Assembly: GCA_938041725.1 (NCBI GenBank)
Contig: CALISX010000091.1
Coordinates: 1 to 9,464, forward strand
DNA from: an uncultured Lachnoanaerobaculum sp.
GTDB lineage: Bacteria; Bacillota; Clostridia; Lachnospirales; Lachnospiraceae
Reading direction: 5' to 3'
DNA: 9,464 nt
Shown here: one piece after another, positions 6,855 through 9,464 of the stretch
How the letters are laid out: the number at the start of each line of letters is the position of its first letter
Numbering within the stretch: the first letter of the stretch is position 1
Translations under genes and position numbers: made by a program
Notes under the pieces: generated by a model
Databases searched by the model: none
The model's input: only the letters and a program-made list of their open reading frames with translations
Told to the model about the DNA's origin: nothing

Positions 6855-7150
6855 ACTATGGCACCTCCCCAGGGAAGATTTTCCACTTTTCCCACAGAAC
6901 GGTAAACCGCCCCTTCCACCCTGGCTTTAATGGTACAATCCAGGGCCCCCTTGTCCACAATGGAGATTTTTATATTGTCCACCTCCAGCCTTTTTAAGGT
7001 TTCCAGCACCACCCTGCGGATCTGATTTCCATATTGATGGATCACTACGCTGTCCAAAGAAAAATCAATGCCCCCTGTTCCTGCTTCCACCATCACCTGA
7101 CAGTCGCTGGATTCCAGTGTTCCGGCAATGGCCGGTTTTGTAATTTCCAT
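6851..7150 (-). CDS. citD: Citrate lyase gamma subunit (acyl carrier protein)
   Basis: The 99-residue protein is the acyl carrier subunit of citrate lyase. It carries the 2'-(5''-triphosphoribosyl)-3'-dephospho-CoA prosthetic group on a serine; by alignment with the classic KxPAxAGTLESxD start of the family this is Ser14 in AGTLESSD (9-16). The conserved block VDKGALDCTIKARVEGA (65-81) is also present. It is the first gene of citDEF, with a strong AGGAGG site (7156-7161) 5 bases before the ATG and its own promoter about 35-60 bases upstream. To be active it needs acetylation by citrate lyase ligase (CitC) and prosthetic-group synthesis and transfer (CitG, CitX), none of which are encoded in this window. 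Confidence 0.97.
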   Translation of the reverse strand: MEITKPAIAGTLESSDCQVMVEAGTGGIDFSLDSVVIHQYGNQIRRVVLETLKRLEVDNIKISIVDKGALDCTIKARVEGAVYRSVGKVENLPWGGAIV

Positions 7151-7183
7151 GGCTACCTCCTGATATGCTATCCAGTATTGCTT

Positions 7184-7211
7184 TTTATATTTTAACGGAA
7201 GAACCTTACAA
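7184..7211 (-). promoter_or_regulatory. Candidate promoter of citDEF
   Basis: On the minus strand, -35 TTGTAA (7206-7211) and -10 TATAAA (7184-7189) are separated by 16 bases, 33 bases before the citD start codon. Both boxes match the consensus at four or five of six positions. Confidence 0.5.
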
Positions 7212-7225
7212 TAACCCCCTGCTTT

Positions 7226-7243
7226 TCTTAATATTTGTTAAGA
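7226..7243. promoter_or_regulatory. Inverted repeat TCTTAA-N6-TTAAGA upstream of citD
   Basis: A perfect 6-bp inverted repeat (7226-7231 and 7238-7243) sits 14 bases upstream of the citD -35 box. Its left part, TCTTAATATTT, is an 11-base match to the minus-strand sequence at 1654-1664, next to the boxes before the citrate transporter. This suggests a common regulator for transporter and lyase, most simply the response regulator of this cluster. Confidence 0.42.
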
Positions 7244-7270
7244 TAAGGGGGGCTTCCGCCCCCCCTTATC
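7242..7270 (-). terminator. Hairpin at the end of the ECF gene; weak terminator or attenuator
   Basis: An 11-bp perfect stem GATAAGGGGGG (7242-7252) with CCCCCCTTATC (7260-7270) and a 7-base loop. The right arm contains the stop codon of the transporter gene (7266-7268). On the minus strand the hairpin is followed by TTAACAAATATT, a poor U-tract, so it may only partly block read-through into citDEF. Its left arm shares two bases with the inverted repeat at 7226-7243. Confidence 0.55.
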
Positions 7271-7808
7271 CCTGGTTTAAGATTTTCTCCAGTCCCGTTC
7301 CCTCCATTATCTTCAAAATACTGTATAAAAGCAGAGTATTCACCGGCACCATCACAAGATTTTTAATGAGCCGGGGGGGAAGCAGCACCAAAAATGCCTT
7401 TCCATACAGCAAAGTAAGCCAATAGGTGCCCAGCAGAATATTGCATATCAGGCTCACAATCAGCTGAGCGGCAAAGATTCTCCCAAGCCTGGGAGGCTTT
7501 TTATATAATATACAGCCGTTCATCAGCCCCGCCAGCATGGCATTTAGGGTAAAGCCGAAAAAGAAGGGACCGGTGGGACGCACCATATATTTTATAATAT
7601 CCGAAGCAGCCCCAAAAAAGCAGCCAATCACCGGCCCGAACAAATAGGCGATGCTTTCATTCACCAGAGAAGAAAAACCGATTTTCAAATAATCCCCGAT
7701 TTGTATGGTATAAAAGCCCAGCACCACCGACATGGCCATAAACATGGCACAAACCGTCAGGGTTTTTGGCTTTTTTAAACTTTCTACTGAAGTAAGCAAT
7801 ACTCTCAT
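7266..7808 (-). CDS. FolT-like ECF transporter S (substrate-binding) subunit
   Basis: The 180-residue, strongly hydrophobic protein has about six membrane segments and matches the folate-family ECF S components. Typical blocks are the early AMFMA (21-25, an AxxxA contact motif for EcfT), LKIGFSSLVN (41-50), YLFGPVIGCFFGAASDIIKY (55-74), RPTGPFFFGFTLNA (77-90) and GTYWLTLLYGKAF (127-139) followed by PPRLIKN (144-150). Such subunits bind a vitamin and work with a shared energising module (EcfA, EcfA', EcfT) encoded elsewhere; none is in this window. The start codon overlaps the malic enzyme stop (ATGA, 7805-7808) and has AAGGAGG at 7812-7818, so the two genes are translationally coupled. Folate is the family's usual ligand, but the coupling to a citrate/malate gene set is unusual and the substrate may differ. 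Confidence 0.88.
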   Translation of the reverse strand: MRVLLTSVESLKKPKTLTVCAMFMAMSVVLGFYTIQIGDYLKIGFSSLVNESIAYLFGPVIGCFFGAASDIIKYMVRPTGPFFFGFTLNAMLAGLMNGCILYKKPPRLGRIFAAQLIVSLICNILLGTYWLTLLYGKAFLVLLPPRLIKNLVMVPVNTLLLYSILKIMEGTGLEKILNQG

Positions 7809-8992
7809 TTTTCCTCCTTCTGTCCTGGAGCGCCCCTGTGAACCGCTGCCGCCTCCACCGCCTTTGCCACTGCCTCTGCCACATTTTTGTCCAGTACAGA
7901 GGGAATGATATATTCCGGTGTCAAGCTGTCCCGGGGGATATACTCTGCAATCGCCCTGGCTGCTGCCTTTTTCATCTCCACTGTAATATTCCTGGCTCCG
8001 GCCCTGAGGGCCCCCTTAAAAATACCAGGAAAGGCCAGCACATTGTTGATTTGGTTGGGCCTGTCGCTTCTTCCCGTCCCCGCCACTGCTGCCCCTGCAG
8101 CCAAAGCCCCATCATAGCTGATTTCCGGTTCCGGATTGGCCATGGCAAAAACAATGGGATCCCTTCCCATGGACTGAATCATCTCCGGCGTCAGAGCATG
8201 GGCCACAGAAACACCGATAAACACATCCGCCCCTGCCAGAGCTTCCTCCAGTCCCCCCTTCAGATGCTCCGGATTGGTCACCTGGCAAAGCCATTTTTTA
8301 TGATCCGCAATTCCTTTTTCTCTTTCAGAATAGAGAATGCCGTATTCATCGCAGGCAATGATATGGCCTGCGCCGCTTTCTAAAAGCATTTTAATAATGG
8401 CTGTTCCTGCACTGCCGGGACCATTTAACACCACCTTAATATCCTGTATCTTCTTTTTGGTGATTTTCAGGGCATTGAAAAGGGCCGCTGTCACCACAAT
8501 GGCGGTTCCATGCTGATCATCATGAAATACCGGAATATCCAGTTCTCTTTCCAGCGCCTCCTCAATGGCAAAACACTGAGGAGAAGCAATGTCCTCCAGA
8601 TTGATTCCTCCAAAGCAGGGAGCGATCCGCTTCACTGTTTCTATGATCTCCCGGGGATCCTGGGTATCCAGGCAAACGGGGAAGGCATCCACATCTCCGA
8701 ATTCCTTAAAAAGAATAGCCTTTCCCTCCATTACCGGCATAGCAGCCAGGGGGCCGATATTTCCCAGCCCCAGCACCGCACTGCCGTCACTTACCACTGC
8801 CACCAGTCTGCCCTTGGCTGTATACTTCCAAACCGCCTGAGGATCCTTTGCAATCTCTTTGCAGGGCTCTGCCACCCCGGGGGTGTAGGCGGTGCTCAGA
8901 TCCTCTCTGGTTTCCACTGCCACCTTGCTGCACACCCCGATCTTACCCTGATGACTGCTGTGCAGCTTTAGGGCCTCCTCCTTAAAATCCAT
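7805..8992 (-). CDS. Malic enzyme (NAD-type), possibly an oxaloacetate decarboxylase
   Basis: From the chosen start this is a 395-residue cytoplasmic malic enzyme, which oxidatively decarboxylates malate to pyruvate and CO2; family members can also decarboxylate oxaloacetate. Visible residues include Tyr36 in STAYTPGVAEPC (33-44), Lys91 in MEGKAILFKEFGD, the metal ligands Glu133-Asp134 in NLEDI and Asp158-Asp159 in FHDDQHGT, the nucleotide loop GPGSAGTA (191-198), Asp215 after the second strand (favouring NAD over NADP), MANPEPEIS (284-292) and RPNQINNVLAFPGIFKGAL (311-329). An in-frame ATG at 9058 would add 22 residues, but it lies upstream of the likely -10 box and lacks family similarity; the ATG at 8992 has AAGGAG (8997-9002) 4 bases before it and begins with the family-like MDFKEEAL. 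It heads a two-gene unit with the ECF subunit, just upstream of citDEF, as CitM-type malic enzymes accompany citrate lyase in lactic acid bacteria. Confidence 0.94.
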   Translation of the reverse strand: MDFKEEALKLHSSHQGKIGVCSKVAVETREDLSTAYTPGVAEPCKEIAKDPQAVWKYTAKGRLVAVVSDGSAVLGLGNIGPLAAMPVMEGKAILFKEFGDVDAFPVCLDTQDPREIIETVKRIAPCFGGINLEDIASPQCFAIEEALERELDIPVFHDDQHGTAIVVTAALFNALKITKKKIQDIKVVLNGPGSAGTAIIKMLLESGAGHIIACDEYGILYSEREKGIADHKKWLCQVTNPEHLKGGLEEALAGADVFIGVSVAHALTPEMIQSMGRDPIVFAMANPEPEISYDGALAAGAAVAGTGRSDRPNQINNVLAFPGIFKGALRAGARNITVEMKKAAARAIAEYIPRDSLTPEYIIPSVLDKNVAEAVAKAVEAAAVHRGAPGQKEEK

Positions 8993-9004
8993 GGTACTCC
9001 TTCC

Positions 9005-9025
9005 CCGGCCAGTTCCCATTGCCGG
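9005..9025 (-). other. Small hairpin next to the malic enzyme RBS
   Basis: The arms CCGGC (9021-9025 on the minus strand) and GCCGG (9005-9009) enclose an 11-base loop and end two bases before the AAGGAG ribosome site. It is short, so it may have a mild effect on translation or be chance. Confidence 0.3.
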
Positions 9026-9048
9026 ACGCTTTCCTTTGTTTCCCAGAG

Positions 9049-9054
9049 ATTGTA
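9049..9054 (-). promoter_or_regulatory. Extended -10 promoter of the malic enzyme gene
   Basis: On the minus strand TGGTACAAT is an extended -10 element (TG at 9056-9057, TACAAT at 9049-9054). The position 17 bases upstream is T-rich and belongs to the tail of the tRNA terminator, so there is no clear -35. Transcription from here would give a leader of about 50 bases before the ATG at 8992. Confidence 0.5.
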
Positions 9055-9069
9055 CCATGTATAAAGCAC

Positions 9070-9113
9070 AAAAAAAAGACCATCAGGCCTTACAGCCTGA
9101 AAGTCCTTTTTTT
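9070..9113 (-). terminator. Bidirectional terminator after tRNA-Leu
   Basis: The core stem CAGGC (9084-9088) with GCCTG (9095-9099) is extended by an A8 run (9070-9077) facing a T7 run (9107-9113) and an AC/GT pair. On the minus strand it ends in TTTTTTTT and would terminate the tRNA transcript 44 bases after the tRNA. The plus strand also ends in seven Ts, so it can act both ways. Confidence 0.85.
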
Positions 9114-9157
9114 GTAACTCATTTTCCGCAACCTTAAATTGAAGTCAACCTGCAACA

Positions 9158-9240
9158 TGCCGGTGGCGAGACTCGAACTCGCACACCCTTTCGAATAACA
9201 GATTTTGAGTCTGTCGCGTCTGCCATTCCGCCACACCGGC
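9158..9240 (-). tRNA. tRNA-Leu (anticodon CAA)
   Basis: The 83-base class II tRNA has acceptor stem GCCGGTG pairing with CACCGGC and discriminator A (9158), a D arm with GCG/CGC, an anticodon stem ACAGA/TCTGT around the loop CTCAAAA (anticodon CAA, reading UUG), a long variable arm with the small stem ATTC-GAAA-GGGT, and a T arm GCGAG-TTCGAGT-CTCGC. The 3' CCA is not encoded. It reads as a single-gene transcript with its own promoter and terminator. Confidence 0.97.
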
Positions 9241-9274
9241 AGAATTTGAAAGATCTTCTCTCAAACACGCACCA

Positions 9275-9303
9275 ATGATAGCATATTTAAGCGATATGTG
9301 CAA
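9275..9303 (-). promoter_or_regulatory. Promoter of tRNA-Leu
   Basis: On the minus strand, -35 TTGCAC (9298-9303), a 17-base spacer and an extended -10 TGCTATCAT (hexamer 9275-9280). The predicted start is around 9268, about 28 bases before the mature tRNA. Confidence 0.75.
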
Positions 9304-9345
9304 GCATTTATGTAAAAAGCTTTTGACCCTGTTTTTTAGCCTGTT

Positions 9346-9464
9346 TTATTTCAGCGCCCCCAAAAGCAGAGGAAGTCCCAGACTGAGCATGGGAATAGAG
9401 GAGATGCCCTTTACCATCTGCTGGCAGTTTCCCGACTGTCCCCTATTAACATTGTAAACCCCCA
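9346..9464 (-). CDS. 3' end of an unrecognised gene, cut by the window edge
   Basis: An open minus-strand frame enters from the right edge and stops at TAA 9346-9348, giving the last 38 residues of a protein. The tail is hydrophobic (IPMLSLGLPLLLGALK), suggesting a membrane segment or a buried C-terminus. The codon use (CTG, GGC, CTT) resembles the neighbouring genes. I do not recognise the family. No convincing terminator lies between its stop and the tRNA promoter. Confidence 0.45.
   Translation of the reverse strand, partial: GVYNVNRGQSGNCQQMVKGISSIPMLSLGLPLLLGALK

Noticed and set aside
9026..9040. Possible CcpA cre site in the malic enzyme leader (minus strand GGAAAGCGTCC)
   Set aside because: Only the central part resembles the cre consensus; the right half does not match.
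8993..9058. Upstream ATG at 9058 as the malic enzyme start
   Set aside because: The extra 22 residues (GNKGKRPAMGTGRGR type) are unlike the family, the ATG lies upstream of the likely -10 box, and the ATG at 8992 has a good RBS.
9059..9464. Plus-strand open frame 9275-9457 (60 codons)
   Set aside because: It begins within the tRNA promoter, has no ribosome site and runs antisense to a better minus-strand coding tail.
1..9464. CRISPR arrays, insertion sequences or phage attachment sites
   Set aside because: No regularly spaced repeats, transposase, integrase, or duplication of the tRNA-Leu 3' end was seen.

Overview
The window looks like chromosomal DNA of an anaerobic low-to-mid GC Firmicute, most likely a Clostridia/Lachnospiraceae-type gut bacterium. 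This rests on the strong AGGAGG-type ribosome binding sites, the ECF-type vitamin transporter subunit, the OmpR-type regulator and the protein sequences; no 16S gene or other species marker is present, so the taxonomy is inference. Nearly all genes are on the minus strand; the one plus-strand gene is a response regulator.

Layout, left to right. 1-122 holds only a possible gene remnant and 127-160 a strong hairpin terminator. 197-1549 (-) is a CitMHS-family citrate transporter. 1564-1663 is its regulatory region, with a perfect TATAAT and two CTTAATA boxes exactly 22 bp apart. 1659-3434 (-) is a membrane sensor kinase with a Cache-like outer domain. 3435-3636 is a divergent intergenic region containing a 94-bp element that can fold as a closed cloverleaf (9-bp closing stem and three hairpins), flanked by two inward-pointing TATAAT boxes. 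3637-4320 (+) is an OmpR/PhoB-type response regulator, followed by a rho-independent terminator. 4390-7150 (-) is citDEF, the three structural subunits of citrate lyase, translationally coupled. 7151-7265 holds the citD promoter, an inverted repeat that shares an 11-mer with the citMHS control region, and a hairpin at the end of the next gene upstream. 7266-7808 (-) is a FolT-like ECF transporter S component, overlapping by 4 bp a malic enzyme gene at 7805-8992 (-). Then come a bidirectional terminator, tRNA-Leu(CAA) at 9158-9240 (-) with a good promoter, and the 3' end of an unrecognised gene running off the right edge.

How it fits together: citrate enters by the CitMHS permease and citrate lyase splits it into acetate and oxaloacetate. 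The malic enzyme can yield pyruvate, either from malate or, as in the lactic acid bacterial CitM enzymes, directly from oxaloacetate. The kinase/regulator pair between transporter and lyase is the obvious candidate for sensing citrate or a related dicarboxylate/tricarboxylate and switching the system on. The lyase maturation genes (citC, citX, citG) and a biotin-type oxaloacetate decarboxylase are not in this window.

The most unusual items are the cloverleaf element between the divergent sensor and regulator genes, and the shared CTTAATA-type boxes that may mark the regulator's targets. The protein-coding genes themselves belong to known families.
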